64,000 bases of DNA from assembly GCA_965240325.2 (NCBI GenBank), contig OZ251223.1:1736001-1800000 (forward strand), in the 5' to 3' direction. This DNA is from Rebecca billardiae RCC1528. Its lineage: Eukaryota; Haptophyta. The notes under the pieces were generated by a model. It saw nothing but the letters and a program-made list of their open reading frames with translations. It made no database searches and was not told the DNA's origin. The translations under genes were made by a program, and so were the position numbers. This document shows positions 10,206-20,647 of this stretch, one piece after another. Each line of letters begins with the position of its first letter. The stretch's first letter is position 1.

Positions 10206-10779
10206 GACGTGTGTACCGCGTACGCAGTCGCACACGGAGACGCCCGTACGTGGAACGATGCCGTACGGCGCGACCGAAGCCCTCGACGCGATTCATCGCC
10301 TTACTACTAGCTAGCTACGTCTACGACGACCGCGAGGCCCGGCCCGGCGGCCGATGTCGATCGGACACGCTCTAGACGCGCTGGCACCAGCCGATCTTAT
10401 TGGCCATATTTCTGACTACGATGCGCTGTTTATTGTTGTGTGGCGCGGCGCGGTGCCGTATGCAGAATTTGCTAACGGAACAAGCCGCCATATACAGACG
10501 CGCGCACCGAGCTCATCAGGTCGCGAGATTGCCTGCAATAGTAGACGCCAGCTGAATGGCATATCGGAACATCAACGGCCTCCGGGTCCGAGTGACTGCT
10601 GATACAAGTGTCGATGGAAATAATTGATGATATTATGACCGCGTTCCGCGGTCCTTCCGTAGAACCAACGCAGTTAGGGGCCCGCGGTGCACCCTCCGTC
10701 GGCTGCTCGGCTGCTCAATGTCGTATGAAGATTTATAATGGGCCAGGCCCAGTGGCAGTGGCAGTCTGCGAGACGCGTC
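10206..10779. other. Intergenic, no supported gene
   Basis: A short frame at 10354-10602 has no known features. The stretch includes a copy of the R2 repeat at about 10631-10712. Confidence 0.35.
10631..10712 (+). repeat. Dispersed repeat R2
   Basis: The core GACCGCGTTCCGCGGTC is a 7-bp inverted repeat with a 3-nt loop. It is followed by CCGTAGAACCAACG and GGGGCCCGCGGTGCACC. Copies also occur at about 12951-13025 (plus) and 48236-48302 (minus). The hairpin edge lies at or near an AT-rich tract in each case, with a TA or AAT microsatellite directly adjoining the other two copies. Confidence 0.8.
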
Positions 10780-12230
10780 ACGCAAGTTCGGGCAGTCCAG
10801 CTTGCCCGCCGCGTGCGCCGCGGCCGCGATCTCGTCGCCGTCCATGTCCTCGAACAGCTTGGCGGCGTTGGCGATGCGTCGGGACTTGGCGCGCTCGTCC
10901 GATTTGTTCATCGCACCCGCCGCCGCGGCGCCGCCCTCGTCCCGCTGCTTGCGCTTGCCGAGGCGGTTGGAGTTGCCGCGCATCGACCGCGAGCGCGCCG
11001 CGTGCGCGCATGCGCCGCCGCCCCGGTGCGCTCCGCTGCCAGCGCCTTGCGTACCTTACGGCGCCGAAAACGGATCCGGCGCTCAGCGTTGCGCAGCGCG
11101 CGTGTGTCCTGGTCGCACGCCTCGCACACGAGCAGCAGCGCCAGCGCCATCTGCGCGTCCTCGTCGACCTCGGCCGAGTGCAGCGTCACGGGCGCGCCGC
11201 CCGCGCGTGCCGCCATCTCCTCGCGCTGCAGCTGCTCTGCGATGGCGCGGTCGCTGCGCAGCTGCTCGGCCAGCGGGTCGGGCGCGGCGGAGCGCTGCTC
11301 GCGCAGGCGGAGCGCGGCGGCGGACGTACTCCTCCAGCGCGGCCTACTCGTCGTTCAGCGGCGCGCCGGGCCGGCAGCGCGCCCGTGATCGCCGACCGTC
11401 CGACCGAGAGCCGCGCGCGGCCATGTGTGCGCGCAGCTCCGCCGTCTCCTCCTACGAGAGCATGCCTGCGCGGCGGCGGCGGCGGCGCGGCCGGGGTAGC
11501 GCATGCGCGAGGTGCGTCAACAGTCAGCGCCGTACGGCTGGTCGGCGCGCCACGTGCCCGTCGCGCGCGCACGCGCGCGCGCGCGCCGCGCACAGAGCTG
11601 AGAGCAGCGACGCCGGCAGCTGCAGGTTGTGAGGGGCCGCCACGCTCATCGTCGCGACGCGGAAGACGATCTTGAGCACGTGGGAGAACGGGCCCGACGC
11701 GTCCTTGCGCTGCACGAAGATCTGCTTCATCGGTGGCACCACCGCCGCCATCAGCTGGCCCCTCACGTGCACCAGCTTGGCCAGGCGCGGCGAGCGACCA
11801 CCTCCAGCGGGCAGGCGGAGTTGACCGGCCTTGGCGACAGGGTCCACGCGCCACACCGTCTTGGTGCGCGAGTCCCACGCGCCCGGAAGCGACGCCTGCG
11901 TGGTCTGCGCGTCGGGCAGGTCGAGAAGATGCGCCTCACCATGATCAGGCTCAGCGCCTCGATCACCACCTGCTTCGCCGTGTCGATCATCTTGGCACGC
12001 CTTGCTCGCACACGGTCGCGTGTCTCATGCCCACCACCTTGGTTAGCACGTGGCAGCGGCGGTCCTGGATGCGCTGATGCACCTGGCCCGAGAGCAGCGG
12101 GTTGTTGCAGCTCGGGCAGAACGCCCGCACCGCCATCTGCGGCGCCAGCACCTGCTCCTTCGCGTCGCGCAGTGTCGAAGTCGTCACGCGGCCTGCGGTC
12201 CGCGCGTGCACGCGGTAGAGTTTCGCCCGG
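10780..12230 (-). pseudogene. Broken or finely split gene with zinc-ribbon-like segment, unknown function
   Basis: Coherent peptide segments lie in order on the minus strand but in different frames. From about 12211: VLAPQMAVRAFCPSCNNPLL followed within about 17 residues by RRCHVLTKV, resembling an LSD1/LITAF-type CxxC zinc ribbon. Then about 11990: KMIDTAKQVVIEALSLIMV. Then about 11800-11600: LVHVRGQLMAAVVPPMKQIF and GPFSHVLKIVFRV. Then about 11290-11070: PLAEQLRSDRAIAEQLQREE and QMALALLLVCEACDQDTRAL. Then 10910-10790: MNKSDERAKSRRIANAAKLF. GC-rich third positions support past or present coding. Frame changes are frequent and I could not find splice sites that restore one frame, so a decayed gene is more likely than a multi-exon one. 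The function is unknown. Confidence 0.4.
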
Positions 12231-12507
12231 TGTCGTTTCAGAACGGCCCGATGTCGTGCGTCCCCAAGCGCATCAACGCGTTCCGCATGCCGAGCCGGTT
12301 CGCGTGCGCGTCCGCGCGCGCCCGCGCCGCGTCGCCGGCGTTTGACTGCGGGTCGAGAGGTCCACTGGTCATCGACTCATCGCGGGGAGCCCAGTCCGGA
12401 GTCCGGATCACTGTTGTTTGTCTGGTGCTGGGCGGAGTCCGGCCCCCGGGGGCATTACCACAATGGCGCAGATTCGATTACTGACAATGTGACGGCCGTC
12501 CAACGAC

Positions 12508-12716
12508 ATACGCGGAATGACCCGGGCGCGGCCTTTTAAGCTTGGGATGGACAGCATTGTACCGTACCCCTCAAAAAATCGAAAACTCACCCTCCAACAA
12601 CCCTAAAAATCGTCCCCCGTCCCCTTTTCTTTGATCAAAAGATCTTTTTGACAACGTAGTGAGGGCCCCCGGTGGGGCTCCACGCTACGCGCTCCGCCCT
12701 GCACCGCGGGCCATGA
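12508..12716 (+). repeat. Dispersed repeat R4
   Basis: This is an about 200-nt element with CTCAAAAAATCGAAAACTC, CCCTAAAAATCG, TTGATCAAAAGATCTTTTTG and the terminal block GCTCCGCCCTGCACCGCGGG followed by CCAT. Copies lie at 14655-14853 (plus) and 46968-47230 (minus), and a fragment of the terminal block at about 14364-14393. It has no coding capacity. Confidence 0.8.
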
Positions 12717-12950
12717 TGAACGTACGATCGAATATAGGCGCTCGGCCGCGGCGGCATCTGCCGTCGCCGCCGCGTGCCCCAGGCCGAGGCGGGTGCTCCA
12801 TCCCGGCCCCGCTCGGACCGTAGGGGGGCAGGGCTGCGGGTGGCGCACTGTCTGACCTGGTCGGAAGGCGCGGACGCATTCTATGTGTCTGTTGCACTCT
12901 TGAGCCTGACGCTTGTCCGATGCTGCCACGTCGTTAAATATATATATATA

Positions 12951-13025
12951 CATGACCGCGTTCCGCGGGTCTTTTTCCGTAGAACGAACGTAGTTCGGGG
13001 CCCGCGGTGCACCCTCCGTCGGCTG
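12951..13025 (+). repeat. Dispersed repeat R2, second copy
   Basis: It follows a TA microsatellite directly and repeats the GACCGCGTTCCGCGGG hairpin edge, CCGTAGAACGAACG and GGGGCCCGCGGTGCACC seen at 10631-10712. Confidence 0.8.
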
Positions 13026-13199
13026 CTGTCTCAGTCTGACATGTGTATAACACTTCGCCTGAGCTGCCACCGCCAACTCAGTCACTGCCGCCCACCGGGC
13101 CGGCGGGCCGAGGACTGGGCGCCGCGGGCCGCCGCGGGGACTAGCGGCCGCGGCGCGCGCGCGCAGGCAGGGCGAGAGGCGCTGGCGCGGCGCGAGCCG

Positions 13200-14105
13200 G
13201 CGCGTGCGCGCGAGCGGGCGCACCTGCTTGAGGTACTCGCCCTGCGCCATGCGCTCGACGACGGGCCGCTGGTCGCTCAGCCGGCGCGCCTCGTGCCGGC
13301 AGAGCGAGAGCGCGCGCCACTGCTGGCCCGCCGGCCTGCCGGCTGCGCAGCCGTGCACCGAGACCGACCGAGCGGGTCAGCGGAGCTCGGGGCGGTGGAA
13401 CGAGGCGAGCGGCGCGTCGCGCCTGCCGCCGCGCGTGCGCGCCTGCTCCACCGCGCCGCCGTGCTCGCCCGCCGCCGCCTCCTCCGCCGCGTCGGCCTAA
13501 AAGACGGCGGCTGCCAGCGGCAGGCTGAGCCGCGCGCGCTCACTCCTCACACTGTCTGTCTGTGAGTCCTCACGCTGCTGCCGGACCTCCGCGCCGCCGT
13601 CGACCGAGTTGAGGAGGAGCTCGCGCTCGGCGTCGAGGCGCGAGCTCGCGTGCTCGAGCTCGCCCTTCAGCCGCGCGAGCTCCGGGCGCATCCGGCTCAT
13701 CAGCTCTGCCGCGCCGCTCGCTCGGCGGCGCAGCGGGCGGCGCGCTCTGCTCCGGTCGGCGAGCGACGAGCTCGCGTGCTCCGGACTCGGCTCGCCCTTG
13801 CGCGCTGCTCCTCGAGTGACGAACGCGCCCGCGGGCAGGTTGTTGCCCGTCGCCCCCGCCGCGATCTCGCCGCCCCCGCCGCGATCTCGTCGCGCATGCT
13901 CCGTGCGCAGCGCGACGCAACTGGTGCGCGCGCTCCGCCTGTGCTGTCCGTGGCGCGCGCCTGCGAGGTGACAGGCGGGCGAGCTCAGCCTCGGGGAGAG
14001 CGGAGCGAGAGGGCGAGACGCGCGGCCTGCGAGGCGACAGGCGCGCTCGGGAAGAGCAGAGCGCGAGGGCGAGACCAGCGGCCGGCCGGCCCCCGCCACC
14101 GCCAC
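13200..14105 (-). other. Coiled-coil-like coding fragments, unknown gene
   Basis: On the minus strand, about 13700-13510 reads AELMSRMRPELARLKGELEH, then SSRLDAERELLLNSVDGGAE, a heptad-rich helix ending at a stop near 13497. About 13310-13200 reads ALSLCRHEARRLSDQRPVVE and RMAQGEYLKQVRPLA in another frame. They may be exons or remnants of one coiled-coil protein. An Arg/Ala-rich low-complexity stretch lies upstream to about 14105. No start, splice sites or domain fix the gene, so I give only the region. Confidence 0.3.
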
Positions 14106-14246
14106 GCGCCGTCACTGACTGCTGCGACGTCCCTCGGTCGGGGTGGGCGCTGCCCGACAAACAAAAGCTCGCTCAGAGCGAAAGCCGTGCTGATCAAGGG
14201 CCGGCGCGCCCGGGTTCGTCGCGCTGCTTTTTTTTACTATTCACAA

Positions 14247-14530
14247 TTAGAGGTGATCAAGTTTCCCGTGCCCATGTGTCAGATGTGTGGTTAATCGCTC
14301 GAGTAATTGTACTATTTGCGAGTAGAAGTGATCATTTTTCCCGTGCCCATGTGTGCTTAATCGCTCGCTCCGCCCTGCACCGCGGGCCATAATGTATGAA
14401 AACGAAGCGGTGCAAATGATGTTCTCCAGTAGTGGATACGACCCCGACGAAGCGATTTTATGCCTGCGTGAACCATACAGCATATGAATCAGTAGTGAAT
14501 ACGACCCCGACGAAGCCAATATATATCGGT
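14247..14530. repeat. Short direct duplications
   Basis: GTGATCA, TTTCCCGTGCCCATGTGT and TTAATCGCTCG occur twice, at about 14252-14301 and 14328-14367. CAGTAGTG, ATACGACCCCGACGAAGC also occurs twice, at about 14431-14455 and 14490-14514. These are local tandem duplications without coding potential. Confidence 0.75.
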
Positions 14531-14654
14531 TGGTTACTTCGCTGATCCCGTAAGGACGTGCAAAAATAGCCTCAAAGAAGCTGACGCTTGTATTGGACTT
14601 GTAACCGTCCTACTTCACACTCAAGTGAACTCTCACGCCCGGCCGTCCACGATT

Positions 14655-14853
14655 GATTAGGGGAATGTCGTGGGCGCGGTTTTTTTCTCCGTGATGCATG
14701 TGTAGAGAGGGTCTCAAAATTCGAAACTCGGTCTCCGCCAGCCCTAAAAATCGGCCCCCGCGTCCCTTTTTCTTGATCAAAGATCTTTTTGAAACGTGGT
14801 TCGGGCCCGCTGGTGCGGGCTCCACGCTGCGCGCTCCGCCCTGCACCGCGGGC
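14655..14853 (+). repeat. Dispersed repeat R4, second copy
   Basis: It has the same order of blocks as at 12508-12716: GTCGTGGGCGCGGTTT, GTCTCAAAATTCG, CCCTAAAAATCGG, TTGATCAAAGATCTTTTTG and the GCACCGCGGGCCAT end. Confidence 0.8.
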
Positions 14854-15248
14854 CATAAGCGCCACCGTTGAAACGCCCCAAAACGGTGCTTGAGCAGATA
14901 TTATCTTAACTGCGCTCTTACAAGCCCGGCATAATTAAGGTAGCTAGCAGCAGTACCCGCCGCATTCATTGGCGGCACCGCAGCATATAAGTAATAAGTG
15001 TAACTGCTATAATTTAGTATTATTCGGATTATTATTACGTTCCGTTGATTGTTCGTGTATCTTATAGTTCGTGTGACAATGTTCGTCTGAAATTCGGCTG
15101 ATGTAGTCTGCCGCGATGGACCGTTGGCCCTGCGGCGACACGCAACTTCGCACGCGCCGCCGCCACGGTCTGCCTGCGGGCTGCGGGGCTGATGCTCGAA
15201 ATGGTGCAGTGCCTCGCACTCAGCGTCGCACACCTCCCGACGTCGACT

Positions 15249-16089
15249 TCACTTGGCTTTCGTAGCCCAGTCACGGAAGAACTCCTTCGAGGCATCCGGG
15301 TCGGCCTTGATCGTTTTCGCCCCAGGCTTCCAGTTCGCTGGGCAGCCCTCGCCAGCATGCGAGTCCGCGTACTGGAAGCCCTCGACCACTCGCATCACCT
15401 CGTCGATCGAGCGGCCAACCTGCTCATCATTGACCGTGACTGACCGGATCGTGCCAGTCGGGTCGATGATGTATACGGCACGCAGCGGCGCGCCAAAGTA
15501 GCCGACGGTTGGGTCCATCGTCAGCACGCCGTAGTCGCGCGAGATGTCCTTCGTGATGTCAGCCACGAGGGGGAACGCCACCTGCGGGGATGGGGTGCGG
15601 GGGATGGGGTGCGCGGGAGTGGGTCTTGCAGCTGGTCAAGCTCGCTCGCACGCTGCGCGCAGCTGATCGAGCTCGCACGCACGCGGCATGCAGCTGGTCG
15701 AGCTCGCACGCACGCGGCGCGAGTCGCGACGGACGCACCTTGTTGCCCAGCCCCCCGTCCGCCTGCGGCGTGCGGGTCCACGCCAGGTGGACGTGGTGCG
15801 AGTCACAGCTCACGCCGATAACCTGCACGCCCTTCGAGGCGAACTCCGCCGCCTTGTCACTGAAGGACATGATCTCTGTCGGGCAGACGAAGGTGAAGTC
15901 AAAGGGATAGAAGAAGAGGACCACCCACTGGTTCGCATCCAGGTACTGCTTGAGTGAGACCTGCTCAAACTTGTCGCCCACGACGGCGGTGGCGGTGAAG
16001 AGTGGCGCCTTGTCGCGGGGGCCCAAAATGCCAGCGGCGACCGCCCCAGAGAGCGCAAAGAGCGCGAGAGTTCGCAGCAGCCCGCGCAT
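15249..16089 (-). CDS. Typical 2-Cys peroxiredoxin with signal peptide, two exons
   Basis: Exon 1 is 16089-15739, the intron 15738-15582 (157 nt, GTGCGT...CCGCAG) and exon 2 15581-15249; 227 residues. The peroxidatic cysteine lies in [11 protein letters not shown] (Cys69) and the resolving cysteine in [10 protein letters not shown] (Cys197), with the usual [17 protein letters not shown] joint restored exactly by splicing. It reduces H2O2 and organic peroxides and is recycled by thioredoxin. The N-terminus [20 protein letters not shown] is a clear signal peptide, so the enzyme enters the ER or secretory route; in an alga with a complex plastid it could be part of a bipartite plastid leader, but the mature region starts at once. 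The intron carries three tandem copies of a GCTCGCACGC-containing unit. The gene is divergent from the LRR gene with 231 bp between starts. Confidence 0.95.
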
Positions 16090-16320
16090 GACCTCGCTGG
16101 CGTGTCCCGATGCGCTGACTCGGCGACGCGTACGTACGCTCGGCGGGCGACCGCGTGCGTGTCTGGACGCGAGAAGCTCGGTCCGGTGCCGTGTGTTTGG
16201 CTCAACAGCTGCTCAAGCCTCAAGGCGCCGTCCGTTCCGGAATCCGGGCTGAGCCACCGTTACAATCCAGGTCCGACCACAGCATGGCTGCCTCGCGCCG
16301 GGGCTGAGAAGCTTGGACAC
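16090..16320. promoter_or_regulatory. Shared divergent promoter region, peroxiredoxin / LRR protein
   Basis: Only 231 bp separate the start codons of the two divergent genes, so both promoters and 5' UTRs must fit here or overlap. No TATA box is evident. The role is inferred from geometry alone. Confidence 0.5.
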
Positions 16321-17367
16321 ATGCCGCCGAAGAAGGGCGCGGGAGCGAAGGGTGGCAAGGGCAAGGGCAAGGGCAAGGGCAAAGGAAAGCTGCCCGAGGT
16401 CGACCCGGCCGAGGTGGTGCAGGCTTTCTCGAAGCAGTACGGCCGCCTTGCTCGCGACCGTGGGCTTGATCCGCTCAAGCTCGGCCCCCTCGAGGAGAAT
16501 GGCGTGCTGTCACAGGAGCAGGTCTTCTCGCGCGTCGCGCTCCACCCGCACATGCCTGGTCCTACGCCAGACCTCGCACAGTTCGTGACGCTCATCGACG
16601 CGCTCGCCTTCTACAAGTACCTCAAGAACCTGTGCTTGTGGAAGGTCCCGATTGGCGAGCAGGGTGCTGCGAGGCTCTCGCGTTACCTCAAGGCGAGCAA
16701 GACGGTCATCCAGGTGGAGATGCTCGAGTGCGGACTCGCTGCAGACGCGTGCGTGCACCTCGCTCTCGCGCTCCGCCAAAACACGGTGCTCACCCGGCTG
16801 TCACTCGACCATAACCAGATTGGCGACGCAGGCGTGGGCGCGCTCGCGGGCGCGCTCGAGGCGAACATGACGCTGCAGTCACTCTCCCTGCGCTTCTGCG
16901 GGATCACGCCGTCAGGTGCGCAGGAGACCGCGCAACTCATCACGCTGTGTCACCTGCAGCACCTCGACCTCCATGGCAACGAGTTGCAAGCCCTCGGTGC
17001 GACCATGTGCTTCCTTGCGCTACGCAACAACACGAGCCTGCGGCAGTTTGGGATGGCGTGCACGTCGTGGGGCTCAGAGGACGTGGTCAACCAGAGCATC
17101 ATGGACACGCTGGTGCTGAACACGACGTGCAACGAGTACAACCTCGACGGGAACCCAATAAGCGACGCGAACGCCAGCCGGTACGTCACCCTGCTCAAGG
17201 CGGCACCGCACATCACCTCGTTTGTGACATCCGAGCAGCTCACGAGCTCCATCTTCCACGAGATCGTCAAGATCACCGATGCAAACAAGAAGGAGTGGAT
17301 AAAGAAGAACAAGAAGAAAAAAGGCAAGGGTGGCGGCAAGGGGAAGGGGAAGGGCAAAAAGAAGTAA
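16321..17367 (+). CDS. Leucine-rich repeat (RNI-like) protein with Lys/Gly-rich ends
   Basis: A single-exon protein of 348 residues from the ATG at 16321 (MPPKKGAGAKGGKGKG). An in-frame upstream Met at 16102 lies in the shared promoter and is unlikely. Residues about 105-300 form RNI-type leucine-rich repeats: VIQVEMLECGL, LTRLSLDHNQIGDAGVGALA, LQSLSLRFCGI and LQHLDLHGNEL. Such repeats make a horseshoe for protein binding. Both ends are tracts of Lys and Gly (GKGKGKGKGKGK, and KKGKGGGKGKGKGKKK at the C-terminus), which could bind nucleic acid or tubulin. The architecture resembles LRR proteins reported from axonemes of other protists, but no specific orthologue can be named from the sequence. 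Confidence 0.85.
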   Translation: MPPKKGAGAKGGKGKGKGKGKGKLPEVDPAEVVQAFSKQYGRLARDRGLDPLKLGPLEENGVLSQEQVFSRVALHPHMPGPTPDLAQFVTLIDALAFYKYLKNLCLWKVPIGEQGAARLSRYLKASKTVIQVEMLECGLAADACVHLALALRQNTVLTRLSLDHNQIGDAGVGALAGALEANMTLQSLSLRFCGITPSGAQETAQLITLCHLQHLDLHGNELQALGATMCFLALRNNTSLRQFGMACTSWGSEDVVNQSIMDTLVLNTTCNEYNLDGNPISDANASRYVTLLKAAPHITSFVTSEQLTSSIFHEIVKITDANKKEWIKKNKKKKGKGGGKGKGKGKKK

Positions 17368-18608
17368 CCTCGTGCCGACGCTACCTCAAGAGAAAGAAGG
17401 TCAGACTCGGTTGTGCGGTGTCCGCCGCTGACCCGCAGCCCGTCAGTCAATGGTCCAACTCAATGGTGACATGGCACGGCGCGTAATTAATCGTAGTCGT
17501 CGTCGTTATCTGTTATACTACGTCGTCGTACTCTGAGTAGAGTCGTACTCGTCGTCGTCTCTGCGAAATAGTACTCTCACCGCAGGCGCAGACACCGTGA
17601 CCGTCGGTCGGCCGGTCCTTGCAGGTCGTGCGTTACCAAACCAAGTACGTAGTCTGTTACCACCATAACCAGTGGACCACCATTTAGTACTGTTAGGTCA
17701 CTGTTAGTTACTAAACAGTTCTAGTCACTAAGGACTACACCTTACCAGGTCATCAGTGATACTAGGCTCCGTTGATGCTCACGCGGCAGGACCGGCCAAG
17801 GCTTATATGGCCCGCATGTTGTTGTTCTATTCCCTTCTATTCCTTTGATCCAACACTGCACAAAGACTCCGCCACAAAACAGACCGGCGCAGGCAGGTGA
17901 GGGGCGCGTTGCCGCACCTCATAGTAGTCATACGTTACGTTGCTTTGCCCGCCGGATGGAGCGCTCGTTGGAACTTGAGCCCGGTTTGGCGCCCACGCGG
18001 CGAGGGCGACCGGACGGGCGTACACGGGGCCGGCGGCGGCGGGAAGCGCGCGGGTGCGGCTGAGAACGGCACGGTCCGGACGCCTCTCGCCAGCCACGGA
18101 CGCGCACCGCGCCTCCTCCTCGAAAGCTGCTAACTTGATCCGGTGCCAAGCGGTGGTTTTGCTGCCGACCAGCTCAACTTCCACGGCTGGTCAAGGTTCG
18201 GCTTGCGACCTCGCCGCTGGTGCTTGCAAGGAGGTACACGAGCTGATCGAACTCCCACGCACCCTCTCTGCGCTCGTCGACGCCCTCTGAAGGTGACTCG
18301 GGGTGCATGCGGGGCAGTGGAATGCAGTGGTTCGGCGTTGACTCTCAGTCGTCCAGCGCGCAGGCCATGTAGCGCGGATGTGCTGCGCGCATGGCCCGGT
18401 CGCGGCATGTCTGTCTGGGCTGTCCAAGGCCTGCCGCGCCGCGAAGCGAGCGCTCAGGAGCGTGTGCCGAGCGTGCCAGCCACGCCGAGATGGGGCACTT
18501 CGCTATACGATTCGAGTCGATCGAGGCCGAATCGCATGGCTTCCGGACTATAAAGTATAATACTACACATTCACGAGTCACCACTCACGAGTCACGACTC
18601 ACGACGTC
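17368..18608. other. Intergenic, no supported gene
   Basis: About 17480-17560 is rich in GTC/GTA trinucleotides (CGTAGTCGTCGTCGTTATC). About 17640-17740 has several short direct repeats around ACCA and CAGTTAC. Short frames on both strands around 17837-18560 overlap each other and carry no domain. Confidence 0.35.
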
Positions 18609-20249
18609 TTGGTCGAACAACGATGGCTGCCGTCGCGGCGATGCTTGCATGCTTGGCTTCCGTGCCGATGGTACAGCCGACGGAGCTGTCGCGGGTGGGC
18701 TTCGTGTTCGCCGCCGACAAGCCATTGGTACGGGCCAATCACGTTGCGCCTCGATGATCCCACGACATGCGGGCCCCGCAGCAGCTCACTCGCGGAACTC
18801 GCCACCACCTTCTTACAACCTGCGTGTGCTGCGACACCGTGCGCCGCGGCCGCTCAGTACGTTGAGATGGCAGCCGTGGCGGCGTTGCGCCTATCTTGGC
18901 ATAACATCACGATGTTCACACCGCGGGCATCCGCTCCCGCGTGCGAGCGCCAGGCGGGTGCGGGCGTCTGGCGATGCGCTGTGCTCGACGATTGCTGCGA
19001 CTCGCGAGCGGCATCGCCTGCAAGCCAAATCCTCTGGCCGCTGCGCACCCGAGGGCGCCTTGCGAAACTGTACGCGATGCTGCTGTCGCCCTACGAATAC
19101 ACGGTCTTCCTGGACGCCGATGTCTTCCCGTGCACGACCGCCAGTGAGCTGCTGCTGCTGCTGCTCGGCGGAGGCCCTGGCCACATGTTCAGCCTCTACG
19201 ACGTGATGATGGCCGTCAACCACAAGGGCGGGATGACCGTGGAGCCGATGAAGTGCGCGCACGTCGCGTCGCCGCAGGCGTTCGCGATGGCGAATAGCGG
19301 CGTCATCTTCTTCCGCGCAAGGGCCCCCGGCGTGCGCCACTTCCTCGCGCGCTGGCTCGAGCTGTACGCCCTGGAGGCCGAGGAGCTGTACGACCAGTGC
19401 ACGATGCGCACAGCGCTCCTGCACGCGGCGCTGGCTGGGAACGTCTCGTTCTACGCGCTGCCGCCCTTCTGGAACTTCCGCAAGTGGCGCGACCGGCTGC
19501 AGATCCGCCAAGGGCACGGCTGCTGCCCGACCAAGGTGGAGAAGAGGCCCCGCGCGCTGGGAGTGGATGACGCCCCTGAGACATCGGTGCGCGCTCGCGT
19601 GCTGCTCGACCACCACTGCAGGCCACCGCAGGGCGCCCGGCTGCCCACTGGCGAGGCGTGGCACGACCGCCTGTTGCAGAAGCACGAGGTCAACTACAAG
19701 CGGCGGCAAGGCATTCGGAACATGACGAAGGCGGCCAGGAAGGAGGCCGTGCTCGCACAGAAGGCGGCAAACCAGGCCCGGCGTGCAGCCAAGCAAGCTG
19801 CTCTCGATGCAGCCGCCGCTGCTCGGAGAGCCGAGCGCGCCGCTCCCAGCATTGTTGACGCGGTGCGCAAAGGCGTGTGGGGGCTGATGCACCAGCTGGC
19901 CTGGGGGGCGACGAGCTGGAGCCTCTTTGGCAGCGCCACCACGCCGACCGCGACATCATCCAGTGTCTTTGGCACCTCCCACAATCATGCATTGTCATCA
20001 TCATCATCATCATCATCGTCAGACTCCAGGTCCAACTTCGACGCTGAGACTTTTGGCACCGGGACCCTCGGCAGTGGCGCGGATGCCATCACTACAGGCA
20101 CTGCACTGTCGTCGCCCAGCAGCGCGGCGGACGTGACAGCGGCGAGCGACGATGTCGTCTCGTCTGATGGCCAACAACAGCCTGTTCCGGAACATCTGCT
20201 GCAGGCGGCTGCGCTGTTGGAAGTAGCACAGCACCGCGATCAGTTCTAG
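18609..20249 (+). CDS. GT-A fold glycosyltransferase (nucleotide-diphospho-sugar transferase-like)
   Basis: The open frame is 546 codons. The core reads RGRLAKLYAMLLSPYEYTVF, LDADVFP (DxD motif near residue 167), then AMANSGVIFFRARAP and FLARWLELYALEAEELYDQC, the usual order in GT8/GT77-like enzymes: sugar-nucleotide and Mn2+ binding, then an acceptor-side loop. Residues about 380-415 form an Ala/Lys/Arg-rich helix, followed by a Ser-rich tail with a run of nine Ser. The first 60 residues of this frame look non-coding. A better N-terminus starts at the ATG at 18623 in another frame: MAAVAAMLACLASVPMVQP, then VGFVFAADKPL, a signal peptide followed by a typical first strand. An intron between about 18690 and 18867 would join them, but I could not fix the splice pair. 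Expected location: secretory pathway. Confidence 0.75.
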   Translation: MVEQRWLPSRRCLHAWLPCRWYSRRSCRGWASCSPPTSHWYGPITLRLDDPTTCGPRSSSLAELATTFLQPACAATPCAAAAQYVEMAAVAALRLSWHNITMFTPRASAPACERQAGAGVWRCAVLDDCCDSRAASPASQILWPLRTRGRLAKLYAMLLSPYEYTVFLDADVFPCTTASELLLLLLGGGPGHMFSLYDVMMAVNHKGGMTVEPMKCAHVASPQAFAMANSGVIFFRARAPGVRHFLARWLELYALEAEELYDQCTMRTALLHAALAGNVSFYALPPFWNFRKWRDRLQIRQGHGCCPTKVEKRPRALGVDDAPETSVRARVLLDHHCRPPQGARLPTGEAWHDRLLQKHEVNYKRRQGIRNMTKAARKEAVLAQKAANQARRAAKQAALDAAAAARRAERAAPSIVDAVRKGVWGLMHQLAWGATSWSLFGSATTPTATSSSVFGTSHNHALSSSSSSSSSDSRSNFDAETFGTGTLGSGADAITTGTALSSPSSAADVTAASDDVVSSDGQQQPVPEHLLQAAALLEVAQHRDQF

Positions 20250-20647
20250 CCTCAACTGCCAAAACCACCCCTCACGGAGAGGCCTGCCGCGGACGCAAGA
20301 TGGGCACCCCTCATCGCCCTCGCCGTCGTCGAGGACAAGCCGGAGGACGCCCGTCGTGTCGGTAAGGCACCCGATGGGGCCGGTTCGCCGCGGCCGCACA
20401 TGCTTGCGCGCAAGGCGCGTTTGAAAATGACCCCAAACGACCCCACCCCAAAATTAACCCGGGAGGCGCGTGCGCACGCACGGCGCGGGCTTCTGGGCAG
20501 CATTGCTCGGCGAAGCGAGCCGCCTTGTCTTGCTGCCCAGGCTGGGGATCTTCCCGCACTCACTCCTGATGAGGCGGAAGCGACGCGCAGAAGCACTCGC
20601 GATGCCGCCGAGGCGGGCAGCGCCGTTGCCCAGCGTCGCCTTGCGGG
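20250..20647. other. Intergenic, no supported gene
   Basis: GC-rich DNA with overlapping open frames on both strands and no recognisable domain. Confidence 0.3.

Noticed and set aside
12603-13358. 251-codon minus-strand gene
   Set aside because: It spans R4 and R2 repeat copies and a TA microsatellite; only its first 40 residues look coding.
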